NCBI RefSeq assembly: GCF_035987325.1
Contig: NZ_CP108488.1
Coordinates: 6,014,001-6,078,000 of the forward strand
From: Streptomyces sp. NBC_01244
GTDB taxonomy: Bacteria > Actinomycetota > Actinomycetes > Streptomycetales > Streptomycetaceae
DNA: 64,000 bases
Direction: 5' to 3'
Made by a program: the position numbers and the translations under genes. Each line of letters starts with the position of its first letter. The first letter of the stretch is position 1. Below, piece after piece: positions 38,068 through 48,187 of the stretch. The notes under the pieces are model-generated. The model was not told the origin of the DNA, ran no database searches, and saw only the letters and a program-made list of their open reading frames with translations.

Positions 38068-38975
38068 TGGTAGAGGGTGCCCGTGTTGATGACCGGCTGG
38101 GCCGCGCGGTCGCCGCACAGGACCACCATCAGGTTGGACACCATCGCCGCCTTCCGTTCCGGATCGAGGTCCACGATCTCCTGCTCCGCGAGGCGGGTCA
38201 GGGCGAGCTCGACCATACCGACCGCGCCCTCGACGATCTGCTTGCGCGCCGCGACGATCGCTCCCGCCTGCTGCCGCTGGAGCATCGCGGAGGCGATTTC
38301 CGGGGCGTACGCGAGGTGGGTGAAGCGGGATTCGATGATGTGGACGCCGGCCGCCTCGACGCGGGTGGACAGTTCGACGGCGAGCTTCTCGGTGATCTCC
38401 TCGGCGTTGCCGCGCAGCGACAGGCCGCCGTCCTCGTGGGCGTCGTAGGGGTACTCGATCGCGATGTGCCGGACGGCCGCCTCGGTCTGGGTCTCGACGA
38501 ACTCGGTGAAGTCTTCGACCTCGAAGACGGCCCGGGCGGTGTCCTCGACCCGCCAGACCACCACGGCCGCCAGCTCGATCGGGTTGCCGTAGGCGTCGTT
38601 GACCTTCATGACGGCCGTCTCGTGGTTGCGGACCCGGGTGGACAGGGGCCGGCGGGAGGTCAGCGGGTTGACCCAGCGCAGTCCGTCGGTGCGGACGGTG
38701 CCGCGGTAGCGGCCGAACAGCTGGACCACGCGGGCCTCGCCCGGCGAGACCGTGTTCAGCCCGCCCATGGCGATGAGGGCGGCGAGGATCACGACGACGC
38801 CCGCCGCGATCAGGCCCACCTTGGCGCCGTCGGTCCCGGACACCGCGCCGAGCGCGATCAGGCCCGCCCCGGCCGCGACTCCCGCCAGGCCGAGCAGCAG
38901 CGCGAGCCCGCCGCCCACGCTCCGCGCGGGGAACTCCCGTACGCCGGTCTCGGTACCGCCCGTGGTGTTCGTCAT
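38064..38975 (-). CDS. SPFH domain (slipin/stomatin-like) membrane protein
   Basis: A 303-residue protein. Two N-terminal hydrophobic segments at about 22-45 and 52-70 form a hairpin anchor. The SPFH/band 7 domain follows: [68 protein letters not shown] and [20 protein letters not shown]. The helical end includes [20 protein letters not shown]. Family members organise membrane microdomains and partner proteases. A perfect 16-bp palindrome lies 46 bases upstream. Coupled to the ribbon-helix-helix gene downstream. Confidence 0.95.
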   Translation of the reverse strand: MTNTTGGTETGVREFPARSVGGGLALLLGLAGVAAGAGLIALGAVSGTDGAKVGLIAAGVVVILAALIAMGGLNTVSPGEARVVQLFGRYRGTVRTDGLRWVNPLTSRRPLSTRVRNHETAVMKVNDAYGNPIELAAVVVWRVEDTARAVFEVEDFTEFVETQTEAAVRHIAIEYPYDAHEDGGLSLRGNAEEITEKLAVELSTRVEAAGVHIIESRFTHLAYAPEIASAMLQRQQAGAIVAARKQIVEGAVGMVELALTRLAEQEIVDLDPERKAAMVSNLMVVLCGDRAAQPVINTGTLYQ

Positions 38976-39020
38976 CTTCTGCCCCGTTTCCTTCGGTTGC
39001 GGCTGGTCGAGCCGCTTAGC

Positions 39021-39036
39021 AAAGTGATATCACTTT
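39021..39036. promoter_or_regulatory. Perfect 16-bp palindrome upstream of SPFH gene
   Basis: AAAGTGATATCACTTT, fully self-complementary and AT-rich, followed by further T. It sits 46 bases upstream of the SPFH start, in promoter position. The binding factor is unknown; the ribbon-helix-helix protein of the same operon is one candidate. Confidence 0.75.
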
Positions 39037-39262
39037 TTTGGGCCCGATGGGAGCCGGGTGGGAAGGGGGCGGGCCGGACGGTGGGAAGGTGGTGCGGGTC
39101 CGGCAACCTCCGGGGTTCCGGGTGCGTCGGTTCCGGTGGGACGGGTGCTCATTGTCACGTCCGAATTGCCCTGTATGTCCATTGGTTGGCCGGTTTTTGT
39201 CACAGCCTGCGGTGTTAGCTTTCTGAGCTGACGTCGGGGGGTTATCGAGCGGAGCGGGAGCG

Positions 39263-41521
39263 ATGGGCCGAGCAGAAGCGCGAAGGGCGCAGCAGCAGCG
39301 CGGTGCACGACGAGCGCCGCGCGGGCGCGGCAAGAGCAGGGGCGGGAAGCCCACCGGCATACGCCGCTTCTTCACCTGGAGGAAGGTGCTCGGCACCCTC
39401 TTCGGGGCGATGCTCCTCGGCATGGCGGCCCTGGTCGGCCTGTACTTCTACGTGGAACTGCCGGACCCGAAGGCCGACGCGCTGACGCAGAACAACGTCT
39501 ACAAGCTCTCCGACGGCTCGGTCATGGCCCGTGTCGGCGCGATGAACCGTCAGATCGTGTCGATCGACAAGGTTCCGAAGAACGTCCAGACGGCCTTCAT
39601 CGCGATCGAGAACAAGTCCTTCTACAGCGACCGGGGCATCGACCTCAAGGGCATCGGCCGCGGCCTGTTCAACACCGTCACCGGCAAGGGCAAGGCGGGC
39701 GGTTCGACGATCACCCAGCAGTACGTCAAGAACTTCTACCTGACGCAGGACCAGACGGCGACCCGCAAGCTGAAGGAGCTGATCATCTCCCTCAAGGTCG
39801 ACCAGGAGTTGGAGAAGCCCGAGATCCTCGCGGGTTACCTGAACACCAACTTCTACGGGCGCAACGCCTACGGCATCCAGGCCGCGGCCCAGGCCTACTA
39901 CGGGGTCGACGCCGACAAGCTGACCCTGGAACAGGGCGCGTACCTCGCCGCCCTCCTCCAGGCCCCCAGCCAGTACGACTGGGCGACCGCCGGCCCGAAC
40001 GGCAAGAAGCTGGTCATGATCCGCTTCAACGGCGTCCTCGACAACATGGTCGAGATGGGCGAGCTGGACCCGGCCAAGCGCCGGGAGATGAAGTTCCAGG
40101 AGCCGATCAAGCCCAAGGCGGCCGCCGGCTCGGAGGGCCAGAAGGGCTATCTGATCCAGGCCGCCGACGAGGAGCTCAAGCGGCAGACCGGCATGACGGA
40201 CGCTCAGCTCAAGGCGGGCGGCTGGGAGATCACCCTCTCCATCGACCCGAAGAAGCAGGCGGCGCTGGAGAAGGCCGTCCAGGACGAGCTGGAATCGAAG
40301 CTCGACCGCAAGGGCCGTCCCGTCGACGCCGCCGTGCAGGCGGGTGCCACCTCCGTGGACCCGAAGACCGGCATGATCGTCGCGATGTACGGCGGCACCG
40401 GACAGAGCGAGCAGTGGGCCAGCAACGCCCTGCGCAAGGACTTCCAGCCGGGCTCGACCTTCAAGCCGGTCGTGCTCGCCTCCGCCCTCGAGCGCAAGGC
40501 GAGCACGCAGGAGGGGAAGCCGATCACGCCCAACGCCCTCTACGACGGCACCAGCAAGCGCCCCGTGGTCGGCAGCGACACCCCGTTCAACCCGCAGAAC
40601 CAGGACGACCGCGACTACGGCGACCCGATGATGACGGTGCAGTCCGCCACCAACTCCTCGGTGAACTCCGTGTACGCCCAGATGATCGTGGACGTCGGGC
40701 CGAAGTACGCGAAGAAGACCGCCCTGGAACTCGGCATGAAGGACCGCGACGGCTGGCCCGAGGACAGGCCCGCCATGTCGCTCGGCACCATGAGCGCCGA
40801 CACCCTGGAGATGGCCGGCGTCTACGCCACCTTCGACAACCACGGCAAGAAGGTCACGCCGAGCATCATCAAGTCCGCCGAGCACGCGACCCGCGAGTAC
40901 AAGCCCGTCCGCGCCGTCGGCACCCAGGCCATCAGCCGCAAGACCGCCGACACCGTCACCAAGGTGCTCACCGGCGTCGTCGAGGACGGCTCCGGCAAGG
41001 CCGTGAAGAGCTCGGCCTACGAGGCCGCGGGCAAGACCGGCACCACCGAGAAGAACGTGGCCGCCTGGTTCACCGGCTTCACCCCGGAACTGGTCACCGT
41101 CGTCGCGATGTTCGGAGACGAGCCCGGTACCCACATCCAGACCAGCCTGACCGGTACCGCCGGCGGCGGACGCGCGGGCGGCTCCAGCTTCCCGGCCGCG
41201 ATCTGGAAGGAGTACACGCTCGCCGCGCTCAAGGGCGCCGACACGGGCTCCTTCGACCTGGAAGAGGCCGACATGGGCAAGGTCCAGTCGTCGAGCCCCA
41301 CCAGCTCCCCGTCGAGCACGCCGAGCAAGTCCGCGAGCGGCACCCCGTCGCCCAGCAGCACCCCGTCGCCGAGCCGGACGCCGAGCGGGACCCCGTCGCC
41401 GAGCCGGACGCCGAGCGGGACCCCGTCGCCGAGCCGGACGCCGAGCGGCACGCCGTCGCCGAGCGGGACCAAGTCCAACTCGCCGAAGCCCCCGCCGTCG
41501 GACCGGGAACCGGAGCGGTAG
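39263..41521 (+). CDS. Bifunctional class A penicillin-binding protein
   Basis: A 752-residue peptidoglycan synthase. A basic cytoplasmic tail and one helix (LGTLFGAMLLGMAALVGLYF, about 43-65) lead to the glycosyltransferase domain, with the catalytic Glu in IENKSFYSDRGID and the GGSTITQQYVKNFYL motif. The transpeptidase domain has SxxK as STFK (about 396), SxN in SSVNS (about 465) and KTGTT (about 590). The C-terminal 70 residues are Ser/Pro/Thr-rich with three copies of the decapeptide PSPSRTPSGT, encoded by 30-bp repeats. This disordered tail is common in Streptomyces. Followed by a strong hairpin. Confidence 0.96.
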   Translation: MGRAEARRAQQQRGARRAPRGRGKSRGGKPTGIRRFFTWRKVLGTLFGAMLLGMAALVGLYFYVELPDPKADALTQNNVYKLSDGSVMARVGAMNRQIVSIDKVPKNVQTAFIAIENKSFYSDRGIDLKGIGRGLFNTVTGKGKAGGSTITQQYVKNFYLTQDQTATRKLKELIISLKVDQELEKPEILAGYLNTNFYGRNAYGIQAAAQAYYGVDADKLTLEQGAYLAALLQAPSQYDWATAGPNGKKLVMIRFNGVLDNMVEMGELDPAKRREMKFQEPIKPKAAAGSEGQKGYLIQAADEELKRQTGMTDAQLKAGGWEITLSIDPKKQAALEKAVQDELESKLDRKGRPVDAAVQAGATSVDPKTGMIVAMYGGTGQSEQWASNALRKDFQPGSTFKPVVLASALERKASTQEGKPITPNALYDGTSKRPVVGSDTPFNPQNQDDRDYGDPMMTVQSATNSSVNSVYAQMIVDVGPKYAKKTALELGMKDRDGWPEDRPAMSLGTMSADTLEMAGVYATFDNHGKKVTPSIIKSAEHATREYKPVRAVGTQAISRKTADTVTKVLTGVVEDGSGKAVKSSAYEAAGKTGTTEKNVAAWFTGFTPELVTVVAMFGDEPGTHIQTSLTGTAGGGRAGGSSFPAAIWKEYTLAALKGADTGSFDLEEADMGKVQSSSPTSSPSSTPSKSASGTPSPSSTPSPSRTPSGTPSPSRTPSGTPSPSRTPSGTPSPSGTKSNSPKPPPSDREPER

Positions 41522-41539
41522 CCACCGCAGGACCCCGCC

Positions 41540-41592
41540 CCGTACACACCACTGCCCCGCGGCTTCGTGCCGGCGGGGCAGTGGTGCGTACG
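41540..41592. terminator. Bidirectional hairpin between the PBP and phosphatase genes
   Basis: CACCACTGCCCCGC at 41547-41560 pairs with GCGGGGCAGTGGTG at 41573-41586; outer CCGTAC/GTACGG pairs extend the stem past one mismatch. Confidence 0.85.
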
Positions 41593-41610
41593 GACCGGGT
41601 GGCGGCCCGG

Positions 41611-43878
41611 TCAGCGGCGCTCGGGCGCGCCCGGCGCACCCGGCGCACCCGGTACGGGCGGCAGGGCCAGCTCGAACCAGACGACCTTGCCGCTGCTCAA
41701 CCGGGTGGCACCCCAGCGGCGGGCCATCCGGTTGACCAGGAACAGGCCGCGGCCGCCCTCGTCGTCGTCGCGCGCCCGGCGCTGGCGCGGCAGCTGCGGG
41801 GAGTCGTCGCCGACCTCGCAGCGCAGTACGTCCGTCCGCAGGAGGCGCAGGGTCACCGGCCGCTCGGCGTACCGCACGGCATTCGTCACGACCTCGCTGA
41901 CCAGGAGCTCCAGGGAGTCCTCCAGCTCCTCCAGACCCCAGCGCGCCAGCGCGCGGCGGGCGAACCGGCGGGCCCGGCCCGGAGCGGTCTCCTCCGGGTC
42001 CAGGAACCAGTACGCCACGTCGCTGGGCGCGATCCCGTCGAACCGGGCCGCGAGCAGCGCGATGTCGTCGTCCCGGTCACCGGGGCCGAGCATGTCCAGG
42101 ATGTCGTCGCACAGGGCCTCCAGCGGCGGCGGGTGGTCCAGGCCCGTCAGCTGCGCCGTGGTGGCCAGGCGCTCGCGGAGCTGCTCGATGCCGGTCCAGA
42201 CGTCGCGCAGCCGGGACTCGACGAGGCCGTCGGTGTAGAGCACGAGGGTGGCCCCGGCCGGGGCGTCCAGCTCCACGGCCTCGAAGTCCACGCCGCCGAC
42301 GCCGATGGGGGCGCCGGGGGGCACGCGCAGCACCTCGGCGCGGCCGCCCAGGTGCAGCAGGACCGGCGGCGGGTGGCCGGCGTTGGCGATGGTGATCCGG
42401 TGCGAGACCGGGTCGTAGACGGCGTAGAGGCAGGTGGCCATCCGGTCGGAGCCCAGGCGCTGCGCCTGCTCGTCCAGGTGGTGCAGGACCTCGGCGGGCG
42501 GCAGGTCGAGCTGCGCCAGCGTCTGGGCCGTCGTGCGGAGTTGTCCCATGATCGCGGCGGAGGTCATGGAGTGGCCCATGACGTCGCCGACGACGAGTGC
42601 GACCCGGCTGCCGGGCAGGGGTATGGCGTCGTACCAGTCGCCGCCGACCCGGGCCGTCTCGGCGGCGGGCAGGTAGCGGCTGGCGAGGCGGACCCCGGTG
42701 GGCTGGGGGAGGCTGTCGGGCAGCATCGTGCGCTGGAGCTCGTCGGCGATGTACGCCTCGCGGCCGTAGAGCACGGCCTTGTCGATGCCCAGCGCGGTGT
42801 GGGTGGCCAGCTGCGCGGCGACCAGCAGGTCGTTCGTCTCGAAGGCGGGCCGCTCGGGGGTGCGCAGGAACACCGCCGCGCCGATGACGCGGCGGCGGCC
42901 CCGCAGCGGGGCGAGGATGGCCCGCTGCCCGCGCGGGACCGGGTGCTCCGCGCCCAGCAGCTCGGGCAGGGCGGCCCGGGCGGCGGCGGAGGACCCGAAG
43001 ACGGGCCGTACGCCGCGCAGCACCTCGGCGAGGGCCCCGCCGGGGCGGATCTCGCACAGCTCGGCCGCGGGCAGGTCACCCTGCGGGCCGACCAGGGCGA
43101 GCTGGCTGAAGTCGAGCTCGCCGTCGGGGGTCATCGCGCCGACGGTGCCGGCTCCCGCTCCGGATCCGGCTCCCGCGCCGGCTCCCGCTCCGGTGAACTC
43201 GTCGATCGGCCGGAGCCGGTCGGTTCGGCGGAGCCTTAAAACGACCGGTCCGACGGGCCGCTCGTCGCCGACGGGGAGGGGATCGCGCAGGTAGACGAGG
43301 ATGGCGTCGGAGAATGTGGGCACAGTGGCCCGGCACAGGCCGAGCACGATCTCGTCGAGGTCGATCCCGCGCGCGATCCGCCGGGTGGCGGCTCCGACGA
43401 ACCGCAGCCGGTCGCCTTCCCGCCGCGCGATGGTCGCGTCGACCCCGATGCCGCTGACGGGTCCGTGCGCGGTCCCGGACGTGCCGGAGCCCGGTCCGGA
43501 CGCGGATCCGGGCCGACCCGTCTCGCGGGCGGTCTCGCGGGCGGCTTCGCCGTCGCGGGTGCGCGCACTGCCGGCCTCGGCGGCCGCGGCCTCGTCACGG
43601 CCGGCCCGGACCCGGGCGGCGCCCTGGCCGGGCCCGGCGGGGGAATCGCCGGGCTCCCCGGCACCGTCGGAGGCGGACGGCGCCTCCGCCGTGGCGCGGG
43701 GGCGGGGCAGGTCCGCCGCCTGGGGCTGCGCATGCGTGCGCACGGCCTCGGCCGCCGGGAGCGGGGCCTTGCCGTGGCCCAGTTCCTCCGTGCCGTGGCC
43801 GGACTCGTCCGTCCGACCGCCGGAGGCAACCGGCTGGGGGCCCTCCTGAGAGGTGGGGTACTCCGTCACGCGTGGCAT
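41611..43878 (-). CDS. PP2C-type phosphatase with GAF and anti-sigma-like kinase domains
   Basis: A 755-residue multidomain signalling protein. A disordered Ala/Gly/Arg leader of about 145 residues precedes a GAF-like sensor region at about 150-375 (ILAPLRGRRRVIGAAVFLRT). The SpoIIE/RsbU PP2C domain at about 380-600 has the metal-binding Asp residues in VGGDWYDA, VVGDVMGHSMTSAA and LVLYTDGLVE. The C-terminal HATPase domain at about 630-745 contains SEVVTNAVRY and GRGLFLVNRM. Such proteins control anti-anti-sigma factors by dephosphorylation. ATG at 43878; GTG at 43869 is possible. A Gly/Ala run (GAGAGAGAGSGAGAG) lies inside the sensor. Confidence 0.93.
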   Translation of the reverse strand: MPRVTEYPTSQEGPQPVASGGRTDESGHGTEELGHGKAPLPAAEAVRTHAQPQAADLPRPRATAEAPSASDGAGEPGDSPAGPGQGAARVRAGRDEAAAAEAGSARTRDGEAARETARETGRPGSASGPGSGTSGTAHGPVSGIGVDATIARREGDRLRFVGAATRRIARGIDLDEIVLGLCRATVPTFSDAILVYLRDPLPVGDERPVGPVVLRLRRTDRLRPIDEFTGAGAGAGAGSGAGAGTVGAMTPDGELDFSQLALVGPQGDLPAAELCEIRPGGALAEVLRGVRPVFGSSAAARAALPELLGAEHPVPRGQRAILAPLRGRRRVIGAAVFLRTPERPAFETNDLLVAAQLATHTALGIDKAVLYGREAYIADELQRTMLPDSLPQPTGVRLASRYLPAAETARVGGDWYDAIPLPGSRVALVVGDVMGHSMTSAAIMGQLRTTAQTLAQLDLPPAEVLHHLDEQAQRLGSDRMATCLYAVYDPVSHRITIANAGHPPPVLLHLGGRAEVLRVPPGAPIGVGGVDFEAVELDAPAGATLVLYTDGLVESRLRDVWTGIEQLRERLATTAQLTGLDHPPPLEALCDDILDMLGPGDRDDDIALLAARFDGIAPSDVAYWFLDPEETAPGRARRFARRALARWGLEELEDSLELLVSEVVTNAVRYAERPVTLRLLRTDVLRCEVGDDSPQLPRQRRARDDDEGGRGLFLVNRMARRWGATRLSSGKVVWFELALPPVPGAPGAPGAPERR

Positions 43879-44099
43879 TCCGTCCGTTTGCGCTCGATGT
43901 GCGCTGCACTCAACTCGGTCAGTCGCGGTATACCCGCTCAGCGGCGGGGACACCATCACCCCGCGTTTCCGCGTCCCGCTCGTTACCTCTCGCTATCGCG
44001 TCGGCCTAGGTCAAATGCTGTTCTGCCGGCGACATTTGACCCCCGGCACCCCGGTGCGGGACGATCCTACGATTGCCCCCCGGGGGCGCATCAAGGGTC

Positions 44100-44867
44100 T
44101 CATGAGGTCATATGCGCCGGGGTGCGGTCCCAGTCCTCCGGCAGGGCCGGTACGCCCCAGGCCGGGTCCGGTCGCCAATCCTGCCAGCCTTCGGAGAACG
44201 GCGGACCCCAGGCCCGGATCACGTCCACCGCCGCGCGGCCGGCGTCCCGTACGCGCCGGGCCTGTTCCGGGTCCATCAGACCGGATCGCTGGGCCTGCGC
44301 GAATTCGTCCTCGTCCAGCCACTTCCAGCTTCGGTCAGGGTAGACGGCGATGTCGAGGAAGTGGTCCACGGAGTCCACCCCGCCGGCCCACCGGGACCTG
44401 GGCTCCTCCAGATTCACGTACCAGTTCTTGAGCCGCCAGCCGGGCCCCCAGAACAGCCACACCGACCACGGCTCCCCGGGCCGTGCCAGCTTCAGCACCC
44501 CCGCCCCGAACCAGCGTGACCGTACGGTGGTCCGCGGCGCGGTGTACCGGGTGGCGAGCGGCTCCTCGTGGACCGGGGTCCCGTCGGCGAGCACCGGCTT
44601 GACGCACTCGGTCCCGGGGGCCATCCACACCGCGAGCAGATCGTCGGTGTCGGTCACCACCGTCACGGGCCGGCAGATGTGGACGGCGCCCTTCGCGCCG
44701 GGCGCGTGATCGCGGTAGCGCCAGAGGATCTGCTCCCCGGGCGCCCAGCGGACGCCCTCGGCGGTGCCCCGCTCCACGGTCCGCTCCGCACTCCGTGCCG
44801 CGCCCCGTGCCGCGCCCCGTGCCGAGCTCCGCGCACTGCCGCCCCCGCGGCCTCCGGTACCTGTCAT
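44100..44867 (-). CDS. DUF402 domain protein
   Basis: A 255-residue protein. The N-terminus has low-complexity SARGAARGAARSAER repeats from tandem CCGTGCCGCGC DNA units. The DUF402 domain from about 100 includes LATRYTAPRTTVRSRWFGAG, WSVWLFWGPGWRLKNWYVNL, DHFLDIAVYPDRSWKWLDED and an acidic cluster for metal binding (DEDEF). The fold is that of nucleoside phosphatase-like proteins (FomD); relatives hydrolyse nucleoside diphosphates or CMP-activated intermediates. Substrate here unknown. Start ATG 44867 has a weak ribosome site. The 221 bases upstream of the phosphatase start lie downstream of this stop and hold no gene. Confidence 0.88.
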   Translation of the reverse strand: MTGTGGRGGGSARSSARGAARGAARSAERTVERGTAEGVRWAPGEQILWRYRDHAPGAKGAVHICRPVTVVTDTDDLLAVWMAPGTECVKPVLADGTPVHEEPLATRYTAPRTTVRSRWFGAGVLKLARPGEPWSVWLFWGPGWRLKNWYVNLEEPRSRWAGGVDSVDHFLDIAVYPDRSWKWLDEDEFAQAQRSGLMDPEQARRVRDAGRAAVDVIRAWGPPFSEGWQDWRPDPAWGVPALPEDWDRTPAHMTS

Positions 44868-44979
44868 GGGCAGATCTTAGGGCTGGGGTCCGGAGGATCG
44901 CTGCGCTGCAGGTCACCGAGGTGCCCGGGGGCGGGAAACGACCGGATCCGGACCCCGGGACGGGGCGGCCGCGCCGGGG

Positions 44980-46395
44980 TCAGGGGCGGGTCATCCGCAG
45001 CACGTCCAGTGCTTCGTCGAGCTGCTCCAGGGTGAGGTCGCCGCGGTCCACGTAGCCCGACTCCAGGACGACCTCGCGGATCGTCTTGCGCTCCGCGAGG
45101 GACTTCTTGGCGACCTTGGCGGCCTCCTCGTAGCCGATGTACCGGTTCAGCGGGGTCACCACGGAGGGCGAGGACTCGGCGTACTCCCTGGCCCGGGCCG
45201 TGTTGGCGGTGATTCCGTCCACGGTGCGGTCGGCCAGCAGGCGGCTCACGGAGCCCAGCAGCCGGATGGATTCCAGGAGGTTGCGGGCCATCACGGGGAG
45301 CATCACGTTGAGCTCGAAGTTGCCCGCGGCGCCCGCCACGGCGACCGCCGCGTCGTTCCCCATCACCTGGGCGGCGACCATCAGCGCGGCCTCGGGGACG
45401 ACCGGATTGACCTTCCCGGGCATGATCGAGGACCCCGGCTGGAGATCCGGGAGATTGATTTCGGCCAATCCGGTGCGCGGGCCCGAGGCCATCCAGCGCA
45501 GGTCGTTGCAGATCTTGGTGAGGGAGACGGCGACCGTACGGAGCATTCCGGACGTCTCGACGAGGGCGTCCCGTGCCCCCTGGGCCTCGAAGTGGTCCCG
45601 GGCCTCGGTCAGCGGCAGCCCCGTCGCCGCGGCCACCTCGGCGATCACGGCCGCGGAGAACCCGGGCGGGGTGTTGATCCCGGTGCCCACGGCCGTTCCG
45701 CCCAGGGGCAGTTCGGCCAGCCGCGGCAGCGCCGCGCGCAGTCGCTCGACTCCATAGCGGAGCTGGACCGCGTATCCACCGAACTCCTGGCCCAGGGTGA
45801 CCGGGGTGGCGTCCATCAGGTGCGTCCGGCCGGCCTTGACCACCTGGGAGAACTCGGCGGACTTGCGCTCCATCGCGCCGGCCAGGTGCTCCAGGGCGGG
45901 GATGAGCTCGCCGGTGACGGCGGCGGTGGCCGCGATGTGGATGGAGGACGGGAAGACGTCGTTGGAGCTCTGCGAGGCGTTGACGTGGTCGTTGGGGTGG
46001 ACGGCGCGGCCGAGCCGCTCGGCGGCCAGGGTGGCGATCACCTCGTTGGCGTTCATATTGGACGAGGTGCCGGAACCCGTCTGAAACACGTCCACCGGGA
46101 AGTGCTCGTCCCAGCGGCCGTCGGCGACCTCTTCGGCCGCCGAGACGATCGCGGCGGCGATGTCCTCGTCGACCACGCCGAGCCGGGCGTTGACGGTGGC
46201 GGCCGCGGCCTTGATCCGGGCCAGGGCCTCGATGTGGGCGCGCTCCAGGCGCAGTCCGGAGATGGGGAAGTTCTCCACGGCGCGCTGGGTCTGAGCTCGC
46301 CATTTGGCGTGCGCGGGGACCCGTACGTCGCCCATGGAGTCGTGCTCGGTGCGGTACTCCGCGGAGCCCTCGGTCGGTTGCTGATCATCGGTCAT
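44980..46395 (-). CDS. fumC: Fumarate hydratase class II
   Basis: A 471-residue homotetrameric enzyme that interconverts fumarate and malate in the TCA cycle without iron. Family signature [11 protein letters not shown] (with the catalytic Ser region) is intact. Other active-site blocks: [32 protein letters not shown] and [11 protein letters not shown] (catalytic His). Length is normal. ATG at 46395 follows GGAGG at eight bases. Divergent from the SGNH-lectin gene with a 107-bp shared promoter region. A second, unrelated class I fumarase is encoded at 53272. Confidence 0.97.
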   Translation of the reverse strand: MTDDQQPTEGSAEYRTEHDSMGDVRVPAHAKWRAQTQRAVENFPISGLRLERAHIEALARIKAAAATVNARLGVVDEDIAAAIVSAAEEVADGRWDEHFPVDVFQTGSGTSSNMNANEVIATLAAERLGRAVHPNDHVNASQSSNDVFPSSIHIAATAAVTGELIPALEHLAGAMERKSAEFSQVVKAGRTHLMDATPVTLGQEFGGYAVQLRYGVERLRAALPRLAELPLGGTAVGTGINTPPGFSAAVIAEVAAATGLPLTEARDHFEAQGARDALVETSGMLRTVAVSLTKICNDLRWMASGPRTGLAEINLPDLQPGSSIMPGKVNPVVPEAALMVAAQVMGNDAAVAVAGAAGNFELNVMLPVMARNLLESIRLLGSVSRLLADRTVDGITANTARAREYAESSPSVVTPLNRYIGYEEAAKVAKKSLAERKTIREVVLESGYVDRGDLTLEQLDEALDVLRMTRP

Positions 46396-46502
46396 CTGTG
46401 GTGCCTCCTCAAAAAGTTGAGCAATTGTCTTGTTCGGACTGTTCCCAACTCGCCTACCGGCCAGTAAATACCGGGGGTAACACTGAGATCGGGGAGGCGC
46501 TC

Positions 46503-48044
46503 ATGGCACGTGTCCGTACACAATCCAGGTTCAGATCTACCTTCGCCGCCGTCGCGGCGGTCGCGGCCGCCCTCGGGGGCATCACCGCCATCACTCCCAT
46601 GGCCCAGGCGGCAACAGCCGCCGGGTCCTCCGCCGGGGCCGCCGTCACGCCCCTCACGCCCGAACTGGAGGCCATCCGGGCCGCCGAGGCCGTCAAGATC
46701 TACGGCGACTCCGCGATCCGCCCGCTCGCGGACCGCAAGACCGGTCTGATCTCGCTCGGCGACAGCGAGATCTCCGGCGAGGGCGTCGGCAACTACGACC
46801 CCGCCACCAACACCTCGTCCAACCAGTGCCACCGGTCGCCCGACGCGGCGATCCACCGCACCGGCATCGCGGCCGACTACACCTTCAACGCGGCCTGCTC
46901 CGGCGGCTACACGGGCAACATCAAGATCGGCGGCAGCAAGCAGTACGCCGACGAGCTGGTGCAGAGCGACAGCCTGGCCATCAAGGCCCGCAACACCAAG
47001 ATCAAGATGGTGCTGCTGGTCGCCGGAGCCAACGACGACCTGCAGTTCGGCCCGGTCATGACCGACTGCGTCACCCGCTGGGTGCTCAGTCAGGGCACCT
47101 GCGAGCCGAAGTACGGTCCGGGCTGGCAGGCACGCGTCGACGGGCTGAAGCCCAAGGTGCAGTCGACGATCGGCGACCTCAAGACCGTCATGCGCGACGC
47201 CGGTTACGCCGACACCGACTACAAACTGGTCGTGATGGGCTACCCCAGCCCGATCGGCCCCGACTTCAACGACAACCCCGACTTCCCCGGCAAGCTTCCC
47301 GGAGGCTGCGCCGGATACGACTCCGACGCCACCTGGGGCCGCAACTACGCGGTGCCCACCTTCGAGAAGGGCATGCGCGCGGCCGCCCTCGCCGCGGGCG
47401 CGACCTACCTCGACAACTCGCGGCTCTTCCAGGGCCACGAGGTCTGCATGGAGGACACCTGGGCCCGCGGCCTCTACCTCGACCTCGGGGACCACTTCCC
47501 GTGGGACGAGAACACCGCCCGGCAGTCCTTCCACCCCAACTACCGCGGCCACGGCGCCTTCGCGTCCTGTCTGACCCAGCTCTACTCCTCCGGCCTGCGC
47601 GAGGCCTCCTGCGCCGACCCGGCGAGCACCGGGACCCCCGTCCTGCAGGCCGGGGCCTGGGACGACCTCTACAAGCCGCTGAAGAACGAGGCGACGGGCA
47701 ACTGCCTCGACTCCAACGGCGGCGCCAGCGCCAACAACACCAAGGTCCTCGGCTGGGACTGCCACGGCGGCCGCAACCAGGGCTGGTGGTACGACTCCGC
47801 GAAGAAGTCCCTGCACGTCGAGCTCACCCACGACCGCTGCCTGGACGCGCCCGGCGCCAACTACGGCGGCGGCACCGCACTGATCATCTGGAACTGCCAC
47901 GGCGGCGCCAACCAGCAGTTCGTCCGCGACGGAGCCACCTTCCGGCCCGCCGCCGCCCCGGGCATGTGCCTGACGGTGGCCGCGGCCCACGAGCCGCTGC
48001 GCCTCCAGACCTGCAACGGCTCGGCCAACCAGCGCTTCGTGTAA
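46503..48044 (+). CDS. Secreted SGNH hydrolase with C-terminal ricin-B-type lectin domain
   Basis: A 513-residue exported enzyme. The signal peptide ends near residue 36 (MAQA-ATAA). The SGNH-like domain has ISLGDSEISGEG, where Ser of GDS is the nucleophile, VLLVAGANDDLQFG with the Asn block, and the catalytic His in SFHPNYRGHG. Many cysteines suggest disulfides. From about residue 390 a ricin B-type trefoil follows with repeated Q/W motifs: CLDSNGGAS..GRNQGWW, CLDAPGAN..GANQQF and CLTV..SANQRF. The lectin would target the esterase to a polysaccharide such as xylan. ATG at 46503 follows GGGGAGG. Confidence 0.93.
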   Translation: MARVRTQSRFRSTFAAVAAVAAALGGITAITPMAQAATAAGSSAGAAVTPLTPELEAIRAAEAVKIYGDSAIRPLADRKTGLISLGDSEISGEGVGNYDPATNTSSNQCHRSPDAAIHRTGIAADYTFNAACSGGYTGNIKIGGSKQYADELVQSDSLAIKARNTKIKMVLLVAGANDDLQFGPVMTDCVTRWVLSQGTCEPKYGPGWQARVDGLKPKVQSTIGDLKTVMRDAGYADTDYKLVVMGYPSPIGPDFNDNPDFPGKLPGGCAGYDSDATWGRNYAVPTFEKGMRAAALAAGATYLDNSRLFQGHEVCMEDTWARGLYLDLGDHFPWDENTARQSFHPNYRGHGAFASCLTQLYSSGLREASCADPASTGTPVLQAGAWDDLYKPLKNEATGNCLDSNGGASANNTKVLGWDCHGGRNQGWWYDSAKKSLHVELTHDRCLDAPGANYGGGTALIIWNCHGGANQQFVRDGATFRPAAAPGMCLTVAAAHEPLRLQTCNGSANQRFV

Positions 48045-48093
48045 CCCCTCCGGCAACCCCCTCCGGACCCGCACCCCCGTAGGTTCCGGCGCC

Positions 48094-48161
48094 CGGACGA
48101 CCGCCACATCCGGACGACCGCCACATCCAGACGACCGCCACACCCCAACGACCCCCCACAC
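48094..48161. repeat. 17-bp tandem repeat, about four copies
   Basis: CGGACGACCGCCACATC at 48094-48110 and 48111-48127, a close copy at 48128-48144 and a decayed fourth after it. Lies between the convergent lectin and phosphodiesterase genes, which show no gene between them. Confidence 0.9.
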
Positions 48162-48187
48162 CCGGCCGGCGCACCCCGGCCGGGTGC

